64,000 nucleotides of DNA from the NCBI GenBank assembly GCA_965278945.1, contig OZ257128.1, forward strand, positions 2,108,001 to 2,172,000. The letters are read 5' to 3'. The stretch is from UBA10649 sp965278945 (GTDB lineage: Bacteria; Actinomycetota; Actinomycetes; S36-B12). The notes under the pieces were generated by a model that saw only the letters and a program-made list of their open reading frames with translations, was not told the DNA's origin and ran no database searches. This document shows, piece after piece, positions 1 to 8,749 of the stretch. Each line of letters begins with the position of its first letter. Within the stretch, counting starts at the first letter, position 1. The position numbers were made by a program, and so were the translations under genes.

Positions 1-2349
1 TTCGCCGGACAGCAGGACACCTACCTCCACATCACCGGGCCGGCGAGCGTTATCGACGCGGTCAAGCGCTGCTGGGCCTCGCTGTGGACCGGTCGTGCCA
101 TCGCGTACCGGCAGTCCCAGGGGTTCGCGCACGAGTCGGTGCTGCTCGCGGTGGTCGTCCAGGAGATGTTCCCGTCCGAGGTTTCCGGGGTGATGTTCAC
201 CGCGAATCCGGTGACCTCGAACCCGTTCGAGTTCTTCCTCAACGCGAGCTGGGGCCTGGGCGAGGCCGTGGTGTCAGGACAGGTCAATCCCGACCAGATG
301 ATCATCGCCAGACCAGGCCTCACCATCACGGATCGCCAGGTCAACGACAAGCAGGTCATGACCGTCCCCGATGAGTCCGGACAGGGCTCGACGACTGTCG
401 CGGTTCCCGAGGACAAGCGCCTGATCCAGTCCCTGTCGGACGAGCAGATCACCGAGCTATGCCACATCGCGCAGCGCATCGAGGACCACTACGGGTTCCC
501 GCAGGACATCGAGTGGGGCTGGGCGAATGGGCGGTTCGCCATCCTCCAGGCCCGCGAGATCACCGGCGCCAATCTCGACTTCGGTCACGAGCTTGAGGCA
601 TGGAAGTCCCCGAATGCACGCGCGACGATGTACGACGAGCGCTGGGTCTGGTCGCGCGCGTACTCCGACGAGGCGCAGACCGGGCCGACCACCCCGTCCT
701 TCTACACCTACCTGCAGCTGGGCATGACGAGCCTCAAGACCAAGGCCCTCGAGATGACGTGGACGACCGAGTGCCTGGGCTACTCCCCCGGTGAGTTCGG
801 TGACATCCCCTACTTCCGCTGGTACGGAGCACGCGCCTACTACAACACCGCGTTCGAGCGGGAGCGGATCCGTCGCTTCATCCCGCCGTTCGCGCGCGAC
901 GAGGCCACGTTGTGGCCGTTCCCGCAGGACGAGCGCGTCGAGATCAAGGACATGCCTTTCGCGTGGAACGAATGGACCTCGCTGCTGTGGCGCCTCCACA
1001 CCGAGACACCCGACGTGTCGCTCCTCGGCACCACCAAGGTGATGTACGAGGGTCTCGAACGGTGGACGGACGCAGAGGACGCCTTCTGGGCAGCCTTCGA
1101 CCTCCAGAACTCCAGCGTGGCGGAGATCTTCGCGGGCCAGGTCGCGTCCCGCGCGGGATCCCGGTTCGGCGAGAACGTGATCCTGCCGTTCACCATCTAC
1201 CTGTTCATGCTCCCCCAGTCATTGAATGCGCTGTGCCGCAGCTGGCTCGACGACGACGGCACGATCGCGAACCGGCTCGTCGCCGGACTGGAAACCAAGA
1301 CCAGCGAGGAGAACATCGAGGTCTGGCACCTGTCGCGAACGATCCGCGACTCCCAGCGGCTGACCGACATCGTCAAGAACAGCTCCAGTGACGACGTCAT
1401 GGCCGCGCTCGATGCGGACGACGAAGGGCAGCGATTCCGCAAGGAACTCGACGAGTTCCTCGGCAAGCACGGCCATCGCGGCGGAGCCGAGCGCGATGCC
1501 TACCACCCGCGCTGGCGCGACGACCCCGCCCTGCTCATCAACGTCATCCGCCCGATGGTCGATCGCGACGACGACGAGTCGCCCGAGTTTCACGAGACCC
1601 GCATGCGTGCGCTCATGCAGCAGACGAGGGCGGATGCGATCGCACGCCTCACGTCGCAGCCGATGGGCGAGCTCAAGGCTCCGTTCTTCGCATGGTTCGT
1701 CGACCTGGTGCAGGACTACATCCACTACCGCGACTTCGAGCGCTTCTACAACGACAAGACCATGTCCCGGAGCCGGGACCTCTACCAGGCGATCGCCGAC
1801 CGGTTCAAGAAGAAGGGCCTGCTGACCGACGCGGACGACATCTTCTTCCTCGGCCGCCAGGAGATGCTCGCCGCCGACACCGGTGAGCTCACGGCGCGGC
1901 AGATCGCGATCCGCGTGCGCGCCCGTAGGCGGGTCTACGACAAGTACTCACGGCAGGAACCCCCGAAGTTCATCCAGGGCTGGCGCACCTTCGACGACGT
2001 GCAGATTGCCGACGGCGACGGACTGCAGGGCATCGGCGCGAGTGTCGGCGTCGTAACCGGCCGCGCGCGCGTGTGCCGCGAGCTGTCGGAGATCGCCACG
2101 ATCCAGCGCGGCGACATCCTCGTCACGGTCGCGACCGATCCCGGCTGGACCACCGTCTTCTCGCTCATCGCCGGCGTCGTCGTCGAGACGGGCGGCGTGG
2201 TCGCGCACGCGGTCATGATCTCCCGCGAGTACGGCCTGCCGTGCGTGGCCAACCTCTCCCGCGCCTGCGACCTCATCCCCGGCGGTGCTCTCATCACGGT
2301 CGACGGCGGCAGCGGCCGCGTCGTCATCCACGACAACGAGGAGAGCTGA
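1..2349 (+). CDS. PEP/pyruvate-binding phosphotransferase, 5' end outside window
   Basis: The open frame runs from base 1, so the start lies upstream. The visible 782 codons begin inside the ATP-binding PPDK_N domain (EMFPSEVSGVMFTANPV, then GLGEAVVSGQVNPD). They end with the swivelling phosphohistidine domain, whose motif GGVVAHAVMISREYGLP carries the His that becomes phosphorylated. The protein stops right after this domain and lacks the C-terminal PEP-binding TIM barrel of true PEP synthase, so the layout resembles rifampin phosphotransferase-like enzymes. The substrate is unknown. The stop overlaps the next ATG (TGATG), indicating translational coupling with the EthD/SRPBCC gene. Confidence 0.85.
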   Translation, partial: FAGQQDTYLHITGPASVIDAVKRCWASLWTGRAIAYRQSQGFAHESVLLAVVVQEMFPSEVSGVMFTANPVTSNPFEFFLNASWGLGEAVVSGQVNPDQMIIARPGLTITDRQVNDKQVMTVPDESGQGSTTVAVPEDKRLIQSLSDEQITELCHIAQRIEDHYGFPQDIEWGWANGRFAILQAREITGANLDFGHELEAWKSPNARATMYDERWVWSRAYSDEAQTGPTTPSFYTYLQLGMTSLKTKALEMTWTTECLGYSPGEFGDIPYFRWYGARAYYNTAFERERIRRFIPPFARDEATLWPFPQDERVEIKDMPFAWNEWTSLLWRLHTETPDVSLLGTTKVMYEGLERWTDAEDAFWAAFDLQNSSVAEIFAGQVASRAGSRFGENVILPFTIYLFMLPQSLNALCRSWLDDDGTIANRLVAGLETKTSEENIEVWHLSRTIRDSQRLTDIVKNSSSDDVMAALDADDEGQRFRKELDEFLGKHGHRGGAERDAYHPRWRDDPALLINVIRPMVDRDDDESPEFHETRMRALMQQTRADAIARLTSQPMGELKAPFFAWFVDLVQDYIHYRDFERFYNDKTMSRSRDLYQAIADRFKKKGLLTDADDIFFLGRQEMLAADTGELTARQIAIRVRARRRVYDKYSRQEPPKFIQGWRTFDDVQIADGDGLQGIGASVGVVTGRARVCRELSEIATIQRGDILVTVATDPGWTTVFSLIAGVVVETGGVVAHAVMISREYGLPCVANLSRACDLIPGGALITVDGGSGRVVIHDNEES

Positions 2350-3401
2350 TGGCGCACGCGAACGGCGAGCCCGGAGTCGCTGCCGTCTTCACCACGCATG
2401 ATTCCGCTCGTGCAGCAGCGCAGGCGGCCGAGCAGACCGGCCCGACAAGTCTCCTGCTCTATCTAGGCACCAACCCCGAGCTCGCCGTCGTCATCGCGAC
2501 CGGCGATTCGGCAGCGCTCACCGCGACCTTGCGAACGGCTGCGGCCCCCGAGATCCACCAGACAGCAACGCGATCCTTCCGCCGGCACCGGCGGACGTGG
2601 CCGATTGGCGACCCCACTCCCGGCGTCACGCAGCTGTACGTCAGCCAACGGCGGCCAGGACTGAGCCAGGATGACTACCACCGCCACTGGGAGCGCGAGC
2701 ACGGACCGCGCGCGCTGCGCCACCACATGGGGATGTGGGACTACGCGCAGGTATCGGTCATCGACACGATCGGCGGCCCCGAGATAGACGGAATCACCGT
2801 GACGCAGTGGCCCAATCTCGACGAGCTCGCCCTGCGTTCCACAGACGACGCTGTCGGCCGAGGAGTCATCCAGCAGGACGCGGGAAATTTCACCGACTTC
2901 GCCACCCTCGAGCGAAACCTCATGACCGAGCACATCCTCATCGAGCGGCCGTGGCCCGTCACCGGATCCGTCGACATCACCGACGCGCGTCACCTCGAGT
3001 TCGACGTGCCCGCCGACGCGGTGTGGGCCGTCCTAGGGCAGTTCGGCACCTTCGACACGTGGTGGCCCGCCCCCTTCGCCAGCATCGACGCCACCAGTGA
3101 GCTCGGCGTGGGCATGACCCGCACGATGACGCGGCTGGATGGATCGGTGCTGATCGAGCGACTCATCGACTACCGGCCCGGCGAGCGGATGTTCCACCTC
3201 GCGATCGACGCGGGCCTTCCGGGCGCCATCGAGAACTACACCTGCCGCTACGAGGTACGCCCTCTCACCGAGCAGAGCTGCCGCCTCGACTGGTTCCCGC
3301 GCGCCAGGGTTCGGGCTGACGCGCTCGACACCTTCGGTGCCGTCGTCGACCGCGGCTGGCCCATGGTCGCCGAGGGACTCACCGCCGCGGTGAGCAGCTG
3401 A
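2349..3401 (+). CDS. EthD-domain / SRPBCC two-domain protein
   Basis: A 350-residue protein whose ATG overlaps the stop of the upstream phosphotransferase gene. The middle (about residues 95-185) resembles an EthD domain (QLYVSQRRPGLSQDDYHRHW), a ferredoxin-like fold found in catabolic gene clusters. The C-terminal third (from about residue 215, HLEFDVPADAVWAVLGQFG) resembles an SRPBCC/polyketide-cyclase fold that binds hydrophobic ligands. No catalytic residues can be assigned. The overlap with the phosphotransferase suggests both act on the same small-molecule substrate. The TetR gene follows after 1 base. Confidence 0.7.
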   Translation: MAHANGEPGVAAVFTTHDSARAAAQAAEQTGPTSLLLYLGTNPELAVVIATGDSAALTATLRTAAAPEIHQTATRSFRRHRRTWPIGDPTPGVTQLYVSQRRPGLSQDDYHRHWEREHGPRALRHHMGMWDYAQVSVIDTIGGPEIDGITVTQWPNLDELALRSTDDAVGRGVIQQDAGNFTDFATLERNLMTEHILIERPWPVTGSVDITDARHLEFDVPADAVWAVLGQFGTFDTWWPAPFASIDATSELGVGMTRTMTRLDGSVLIERLIDYRPGERMFHLAIDAGLPGAIENYTCRYEVRPLTEQSCRLDWFPRARVRADALDTFGAVVDRGWPMVAEGLTAAVSS

Positions 3402-3402
3402 C

Positions 3403-4026
3403 ATGAGCGCGTCCGCCGAGCAGTCGAGCTCCCGTCGGGGACGACCGCGCAGCATCGCGGCCACCACCGAACTCGAGCCGCGCGAGCAGATCCTGCGCGA
3501 GGCCGCCCGATTGTTCTCGACCAAGGGCGTCGCCGGCACTCGGGTCACCGACATCGCGAGCGCGGTGGGCATGTCCTCCCCGAACATCTACTACTACTTC
3601 GAGAACCTCAACGCGATCGTCGAGGCTCTGCTGGCCTACGTCGTCGACGATTCAGCGGCCTTCGCAACCGCAGCAGCAAAGGGCACCGGGCCAGCGCCCG
3701 ACCGTCTGGCCGCCCTCGTCACCCGGCACGTCGAGCGCCTGACCAGCGGGCCGTACGACCTGTGGTTCGTCGTCGGGCCCTCGCAGGCAAGTTCCGCCGG
3801 ACACCCCTACGTCAGCAAGAAGGCTGACCAGTGGCGCAAGTCGGTGGCACGCCTCATCGAGGAGGGCACGGCGCGCGGCGAGTTCCGCCAGATCGACCCC
3901 TCCCTCGCGGTCGCAGCCGTCATGGGCCTGGTGTACGCATCGCTGCAACTACGGCACCAGGGCGGAATCGTCGACCCGCACGAGATCGCCCTTCTCTCGC
4001 TTGCCGCCCTGTCGCCCGAAGGGTGA
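3403..4026 (+). CDS. TetR-family transcriptional regulator
   Basis: A 207-residue protein. The N-terminal helix-turn-helix is typical of TetR repressors (REQILREAARLFSTKGV, then VTDIASAVGMSSPNIYYYF, about residues 27-70). The ligand-binding C-terminal half is variable, as usual. It starts 1 base after the stop of the EthD/SRPBCC gene, so it is probably the last gene of that operon and may regulate it. The N-terminal serine/arginine-rich stretch (SSRRGRPRS) is a common flexible TetR leader. The ligand is unknown. Confidence 0.85.
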   Translation: MSASAEQSSSRRGRPRSIAATTELEPREQILREAARLFSTKGVAGTRVTDIASAVGMSSPNIYYYFENLNAIVEALLAYVVDDSAAFATAAAKGTGPAPDRLAALVTRHVERLTSGPYDLWFVVGPSQASSAGHPYVSKKADQWRKSVARLIEEGTARGEFRQIDPSLAVAAVMGLVYASLQLRHQGGIVDPHEIALLSLAALSPEG

Positions 4027-4117
4027 AGCTGCCGCTCACCCGAGTCCTCGTTATGCGGGACGGAACCCGGGGTACATGGCGCCTAGATGACCACCCGGAT
4101 TCATGGAGGCGATAGCC

Positions 4118-4267
4118 ATGGCAAGTCAGGACACTCAGGTAGCGAAGCCCTGCACCGTCGGCTCGCATCAATGGACCACTCAGCAGGGTGAGGATGGCCG
4201 TCGGTATGAAGAGTGCCGAGGCTGCGGTCGGCGCGCGAACTGGGTGTCGCTCTGGGCGACCGACTGA
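4118..4267 (+). CDS. Small zinc-knuckle-like protein (49 aa)
   Basis: A short frame with a good ribosome-binding site (GGAGGC, 4105-4110) 7 bases before the ATG. The protein contains HQW, then DGRRYEECRGCGRR: a CxxC pair plus a preceding Cys and His that could bind one zinc. Small actinobacterial proteins of this H-W...Y-x-x-C-x-x-C-G form are common but uncharacterised. An in-frame upstream ATG at 4103 is possible but lacks a Shine-Dalgarno sequence. No function is proposed. Confidence 0.6.
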   Translation: MASQDTQVAKPCTVGSHQWTTQQGEDGRRYEECRGCGRRANWVSLWATD

Positions 4268-4440
4268 CCAGCCGCCGCGCAGGTGCCGCGGTCTGCCTCG
4301 GCGGCGAGGGCGTCGACCTTCGCCTCGATCCGTTCCAGGGCGGCCTGGGTCCGCTCGTCGGAGTCCTTCGACTCCGGGCTGCCTTCATGAATGGACGGGT
4401 GAACGATCCGCTCGTACCCACCACGAGGCGCCGCTAACCA

Positions 4441-4665
4441 CTACGACGCTTGGCCCACCTTCGGCCCGATCTTCTTGAGCCGTGCTCCGGGAATCCACAT
4501 CGTTCCCGCAGCTCCCGTGTTGACGCACGCCTCCCACTCGCCGGCCGCTTCGTCGAGCCACCGCCACTCATACATGAGGCCGAAGTTCCACATCGTGGGG
4601 CGGACGGTGTCTCGGACGAGGACGCGCAGCGGCTCCTTCGGGCGCATGACTCCGGAGTTCGGCAT
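4441..4665 (-). CDS. Hypothetical protein, 74 aa
   Basis: The frame begins MPNSGVMRPKEPLRVL and is preceded by a strong GGGAGGT ribosome-binding site, which fixes the start at 4665 rather than the longer open frame to 4755. The sequence is rich in Trp and aromatic residues (MWNFGLMYEWRWLDEAAGEW) and ends in a basic stretch. No family recognised. The same frame remains coding-like after its amber stop, which is reported as a finding. Confidence 0.55.
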   Translation of the reverse strand: MPNSGVMRPKEPLRVLVRDTVRPTMWNFGLMYEWRWLDEAAGEWEACVNTGAAGTMWIPGARLKKIGPKVGQAS

Positions 4666-4805
4666 CGGACACCTCCCGTCGACGAGACCCGACGTCGCAG
4701 ATCGTATGATCGCGTCGCTGCCGGCCGCAACGGCCCGGACCGCAACGATGTCCAATCCGTAGCCACTCGAGCCTCGATCGCCTCCTAGTGCGCGTTCGCC
4801 CTGTC

Positions 4806-6107
4806 ATGGCGTCCCGCTACGGTGGAATTGTGTCTGCCGCCGAACCCGTAGCGCACGCCCACTGGAAGCGCACCACTGTCCTGTTCCTCAGCGGGCAGAC
4901 CGTGTCCATGTTCGGGTCGATGATCGTGCAGTACGCGGTCATGTGGTGGGTCACCTTCGAGACCGAGTCCGGACTTGCCGTCGCGCTCTACGCCGTGTGC
5001 GCATTCCTCCCGCAGGGCCTGGTCTCGATCTTCGGCGGCGTGCTCGCTGACCGCATGAACCGCAAGGTGCTGATCATGGTCGCCGACGGCAGCATCGCCC
5101 TGGCGACCCTCGCGCTCGCTCTGCTCATGCTCAACGGCATCGACGACCTGTGGATCCTCCTGCTCGCCGTCGGCATCCGCTCGATCGGCGCGGGGTTCCA
5201 GCAGCCTGCCGTCGGGGCGCTGATCCCGCAGATCGTCCCCGAGGACCAGCTGCTGCGCGTCAACGGCATCAACCAGACGATCCAGTCGGCCATGATGCTG
5301 CTCGCCCCTGCGGCATCGGGCGCGGTGTTCGGGATCTTCGGCATCGTCCCGGTCTTCTTCATCGACGTCGTCACCGCGGCGATCGGCATCGGGTTCCTCG
5401 CCCTCATCGCCGTCCCGACGCTCACCTCGATCAGCGACAAGACAACGAGCTACAAGACCGACCTCAAGGAGGGCTTCCACTACATCTGGGGCCACCCGAT
5501 CGTGCGCTGGCTGCTCCTTGTCTTCGCGATCATCTTCCTGCTGACCGTGGCGCCGTCGTTCATCACGCCTCTGATGGTCGCGCGCACGTTCGGCACCGAG
5601 GTGTGGATGGTCACGGTCCTCGAGATCGCGTTCAGCGTCGGCATGCTGATCAGCGGCGTGCTCGTATCGACCGTCCTCGCCAAGCGCAGCAGGATCGGGC
5701 TGATTCTGTTCTCCACGTTCGGTTTCGCAGCGCTGACCACCGCGCTCGGCCTCAGCCCGAACCTGTGGGTGTTCTACGGATTCATGTTCGGCTTCGGGCT
5801 TCTCGTGCCGCTGTTCTTCTCGCCGTTCACGACCCTCATCCAGGAGACGGTCGAGCCGGAGATGCAGGGGCGCGCGTTCGGCTACGTCGGCATCGTCATG
5901 GCACTGGCCACGCCGGTGGGCATGATCATCTTCGGGCCGCTCGCGGACATCGTCAGCGTGCAGACGCTGCTCATCATCTCGGGCATCGTCATGGTCCTCG
6001 TCATGCTCGTCGCCATCTCGGTGCCGTCCGGCCGAGCGGCGATGGCAGCGGGTCGCGCGGCCGGTCCGTCTGGGGAACAAGCGGAAGAAGCCAGCGTCGA
6101 CGCCTGA
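4806..6107 (+). CDS. MFS transporter (DHA3-like drug efflux)
   Basis: About 433 residues with roughly twelve hydrophobic segments. It starts with the KRTTVLFLSGQTVSMFG segment and has the loop 2-3 signature FGGVLADRMNRKVLI typical of major facilitator proteins. The pattern resembles DHA3 members (MefA/Tet(V)-like exporters), suggesting proton-driven export of a drug or metabolite across the inner membrane. Starts at 4788 (GTG), 4806 (ATG) and 4830 (GTG, after GGTGGA) are all in frame; 4806 is chosen provisionally. It stands alone, divergent from the 74-aa gene. Confidence 0.85.
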   Translation: MASRYGGIVSAAEPVAHAHWKRTTVLFLSGQTVSMFGSMIVQYAVMWWVTFETESGLAVALYAVCAFLPQGLVSIFGGVLADRMNRKVLIMVADGSIALATLALALLMLNGIDDLWILLLAVGIRSIGAGFQQPAVGALIPQIVPEDQLLRVNGINQTIQSAMMLLAPAASGAVFGIFGIVPVFFIDVVTAAIGIGFLALIAVPTLTSISDKTTSYKTDLKEGFHYIWGHPIVRWLLLVFAIIFLLTVAPSFITPLMVARTFGTEVWMVTVLEIAFSVGMLISGVLVSTVLAKRSRIGLILFSTFGFAALTTALGLSPNLWVFYGFMFGFGLLVPLFFSPFTTLIQETVEPEMQGRAFGYVGIVMALATPVGMIIFGPLADIVSVQTLLIISGIVMVLVMLVAISVPSGRAAMAAGRAAGPSGEQAEEASVDA

Positions 6108-6117
6108 CGCGGTCTCG

Positions 6118-6618
6118 CTACCAGCCCATCGAGCCGGGCACTCCCTTGAACGGACCGACGATCCTCGACGTGATCCATCCGCCGTAGAAGCTGCCCGGCT
6201 GCGGCTCGACGATCTCCCCGTCGACCGTCACCTGCTCCATCGCCCCCGCGTACACCGCGAGCCGTCCGCGCAGCGACTCGAAGCCGGGCAGCGGATCCGA
6301 GTAGCCCCAGGCGGCCTTCTCGGCGACGATGCCCTCGCGGTACCGGATGTCGAAGTAGTAAGCCCTGCCCTTCCACTCGCACTCCGAGAATGCCTTCGCG
6401 GCAACGAGCACCTTGCGCCTGAAGTCCTCCACAGGCAGGTAGTACACCGGCGGGTGACTGGTCTCCAGCACGCGCACCGCGCGCTTCGTCTTGCAGATGA
6501 CCTTGCCGTCGAATCGAATGACGATCTCCTCGCGGGTTGGCTCGACGCGGGGCGGTCTCGGATAGTCCCACACGGACTCCTGGCCTGGACCGGGCACGAT
6601 CGGCTCGACGGGGAACAT
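6118..6618 (-). CDS. DUF427 domain protein
   Basis: A 166-residue protein starting at the ATG of MFPVEPIVPGPGQ. The central part matches the DUF427 pattern: VIRFDGKVICKT, then HPPVYYLPVEDF and the C-terminal CEWKGRAYYFDI with YSDPLPGFESLRGRLAVY. The family forms a compact beta-rich fold; an early nucleotidyltransferase annotation is unsupported and no biochemical role is established. It is convergent with the MFS gene (10-bp gap) and divergent from the GNAT gene at 6665. Confidence 0.85.
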   Translation of the reverse strand: MFPVEPIVPGPGQESVWDYPRPPRVEPTREEIVIRFDGKVICKTKRAVRVLETSHPPVYYLPVEDFRRKVLVAAKAFSECEWKGRAYYFDIRYREGIVAEKAAWGYSDPLPGFESLRGRLAVYAGAMEQVTVDGEIVEPQPGSFYGGWITSRIVGPFKGVPGSMGW

Positions 6619-6664
6619 GGAACCGACGCTAGCGTGATCGCCGCTGGCGACGAAGGGGACGGGC

Positions 6665-7234
6665 ATGCAGACGGACGAGCTGCGCACTCCGCGCCTGCTG
6701 CTGCGCGCATGGCGGCACGAGGACCGCGAGCCCTTCGCCGCGATGAATGCCGACCCCGAGGTGATGCGCTACTTCCCCGACGTGATGGACCGCGCGGCGT
6801 CCGATGCGCTCGCCGACCGGATCGAAGAGATCCACGCCGAGCGCGGCTTCACCCTCTGGGCGGTCGAGGTCGTCGAGAGCGACCGCGGTTCAACTGCCTT
6901 CGCGGGGTTCACAGGTCTGATGTCGCCGTCGTTCGATCTCCCGTTCGAGCACACGGACCCTTGCGTCGAGGTCGGCTGGCGCCTGGCCAGGCAATGGTGG
7001 GGGCTCGGCATCGCGACCGAGGCGGCACGTGCGTCCGTCGCGTACGGGTTCGACATCGTCGGCCTGCCGGAGATCGTGTCGTTCACAACGCCCGCGAACG
7101 AGCCTTCGTGGCGGGTGATGGAGCGCATCGGCATGCGCAAGTCCGAGGACTTCGACCATTCCAAGGCCGAGCCAGCCGACTGGTGGCGGCGCCACGTGCT
7201 CTTTCGGATGGCGCCGAGCGACCCGCGTCTCTAG
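6665..7234 (+). CDS. GNAT N-acetyltransferase (RimJ/RimL-like)
   Basis: A 189-residue protein of the RimJ/RimL type, starting MQTDELRTPRLLLRAW, the usual first beta strand. It has the acetyl-CoA-binding region around WRLARQWWGLGIATEAARAS (about residues 107-126) and the late FTTPANEPSWRVMERIGMR segment. These enzymes move an acetyl group from acetyl-CoA to an amine, sometimes the N terminus of a ribosomal protein; the substrate here is unknown. The ATG follows an AAGGGGAC ribosome-binding site. Full length for the family. Confidence 0.85.
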   Translation: MQTDELRTPRLLLRAWRHEDREPFAAMNADPEVMRYFPDVMDRAASDALADRIEEIHAERGFTLWAVEVVESDRGSTAFAGFTGLMSPSFDLPFEHTDPCVEVGWRLARQWWGLGIATEAARASVAYGFDIVGLPEIVSFTTPANEPSWRVMERIGMRKSEDFDHSKAEPADWWRRHVLFRMAPSDPRL

Positions 7235-7242
7235 CCGAACGA

Positions 7243-8187
7243 CTACCCGACGGGGCAGGGATTGTTCTTGTAGAGGGTGCGCAATCCCTCGAGGTCACCG
7301 GCGTTGAACGCGATCGCGCCGCCGACCGGGTTCATCACCGACGTGCGGTCGTTGACGTGGCCGATGCCTATCGCGTGCATGACCTCGTGGATGACCAGCC
7401 AGCCGTGCCCCGCCGCCGATGTCCCGTTGGGCTGGCGCACGATGCCGAAGCCGGGCCACTGGTCCGTGGGCCACCAGTCGGTGGTGCTGTAGGTCACCGT
7501 GCCGCGCCCGAACCCACCTCCACCGATGCCCGCGGCGCTGCCCGTGTTGGCGAAGCGGAACAGCAGGTCAGCAGCGTTGGGGTCCGCCGTCTCGACGAAC
7601 GTCAGGCCGGTCTCGGTTGCCAGCATCTGCAGGCCGGTGATCGTGTCGTTGTAGATCTGGCTCGCGCCGGCGGGCTGGTTGGTGCGGTCGTAGTACCAAT
7701 TGACCGTCTGGCACGGGTAGTACGTGGCCGCGTTTCCGAGCATCGACCAGCCGACCGGAACGTAGCCTGCGGGCGGTGACCACCGGACCGGAGCCGGGGA
7801 GATCGTGACGAGCTTGCTGACGACCTGCTTCCCGACGACGGCCGTGATCGTGTACGTGCCCGGCGCGGAGTACTCGTGCTCGACACTGACCGAACACCAG
7901 TCCGGATGCGCGAGGGCCGTGGCGGTCTTGCAGGTGCCTCGCTCGGCCTCGGTGGGTTGCCCGTCGCCCCAATTGACGCGCGCCTTGGACTTGGCGTCCA
8001 TGCCCGCGAACACGACCAGGTTGTTGGTCTCGTTCTGCTTGTCGATGCGCAGGAGATCAGGCGTGACGACGGTGATGGTCGGACGGGCGACCGGTGCGGC
8101 CGGCGCGGCGGTTGCCGCAGGCGCGATCCCGAAGACGACGACTACGACAGCGGCGAGGGAGGCGGTGATCCGCACGACGAAACGCAC
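7243..8187 (-). CDS. Secreted matrixin-like zinc metalloprotease
   Basis: A 314-residue protein with a signal peptide (MRFVVRITASLAAVVVVVFG, then an Ala-rich cleavage region). A PKD-like segment follows (VNWGDGQPTEAE ... HEYSAPGTYTITAVV, about residues 70-130). The C-terminal half is a metzincin domain: the zinc site HEVMHAIGIGH lies at about residue 265 and is followed by the Met-turn SVMNP. Such proteins are exported and cut extracellular proteins. Cys residues are present in pairs, suiting an oxidising environment. Expressed separately from osmC, whose terminator sits just upstream. Confidence 0.85.
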   Translation of the reverse strand: MRFVVRITASLAAVVVVVFGIAPAATAAPAAPVARPTITVVTPDLLRIDKQNETNNLVVFAGMDAKSKARVNWGDGQPTEAERGTCKTATALAHPDWCSVSVEHEYSAPGTYTITAVVGKQVVSKLVTISPAPVRWSPPAGYVPVGWSMLGNAATYYPCQTVNWYYDRTNQPAGASQIYNDTITGLQMLATETGLTFVETADPNAADLLFRFANTGSAAGIGGGGFGRGTVTYSTTDWWPTDQWPGFGIVRQPNGTSAAGHGWLVIHEVMHAIGIGHVNDRTSVMNPVGGAIAFNAGDLEGLRTLYKNNPCPVG

Positions 8188-8201
8188 GCCCTAGTAGAAC
8201 A

Positions 8202-8249
8202 CGAAGGCCTGCCACCGCAGCCCATTAGCGGGGCGGTGGCAGGCCTTCG
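8202..8249 (-). terminator. Strong hairpin terminator after osmC
   Basis: A perfect 17-bp inverted repeat (8202-8218 pairing with 8233-8249) around a 14-base loop. It begins 7 bases past the osmC stop on the minus strand and ends upstream of the matrixin start. There is no clear U-run, as is common in Actinobacteria. Confidence 0.8.
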
Positions 8250-8255
8250 AGACGA

Positions 8256-8675
8256 CTACTGGACGACGAGCTTGATCGGCACAGCCTTGAGTGCCTGGCT
8301 GACGGGGCAGCCCTCCTTGGCTGCCTCAGCGGCGGCGGCGAAGCCAGCAGCGTCGAGACCGGGGACGTCACCGGAGACCGTCAGACGGATCTCGGTGATG
8401 CCGGTGCCGGGGACGAAGTCGACCTCGGCCGACGTGTTGAGCTGTGTCGCGGGCGTGCCGGCCTTCGCGAGGCCGTTGGAGAAGGCCATCGAGAAGCAGG
8501 TGGCGTGCGCGGCGGCGATGAGCTCCTCGGGACTGGTCACGCCGTTCGGCTCGGCCGAGCGCGCGGCCCAGGTGACCGGGAAGGTGCCGAGGTCGCTCGA
8601 GGCGAAGGAGACCTCGCCGGAGCCCTCGAAGAGGGTGCCATTCCACTGGGCATTTGCGATACGGGTGATTGCCAT
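8256..8675 (-). CDS. osmC: OsmC/Ohr-family peroxidase
   Basis: A 139-residue protein, full length for OsmC. The two catalytic cysteines are visible: Cys60 in ELIAAAHATCFSMAFS and Cys123 in EGCPVSQALK. They reduce organic peroxides through a disulfide that is then reset by a dihydrolipoyl or thiol partner. The N terminus MAITRIANAQWNGTLFEGSG is that of OsmC rather than Ohr. Acts in the cytoplasm against hydroperoxides. Monocistronic, with its own terminator at 8202-8249. Confidence 0.9.
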   Translation of the reverse strand: MAITRIANAQWNGTLFEGSGEVSFASSDLGTFPVTWAARSAEPNGVTSPEELIAAAHATCFSMAFSNGLAKAGTPATQLNTSAEVDFVPGTGITEIRLTVSGDVPGLDAAGFAAAAEAAKEGCPVSQALKAVPIKLVVQ

Positions 8676-8749
8676 AGTTGGAGCCTTTCGTCGTCAGTAA
8701 GAGCGTGTGTGTCGTGCAAACCTACGCCCAGGTCTCCACCTGCCTGCAA

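Noticed and set aside
4785..6080. Long minus-strand ORF (431 codons) opposite the MFS gene
   Set aside because: Extremely rich in Arg, Asp, Glu and His, as expected from the complement of a hydrophobic membrane protein gene; the plus strand has clear MFS motifs.
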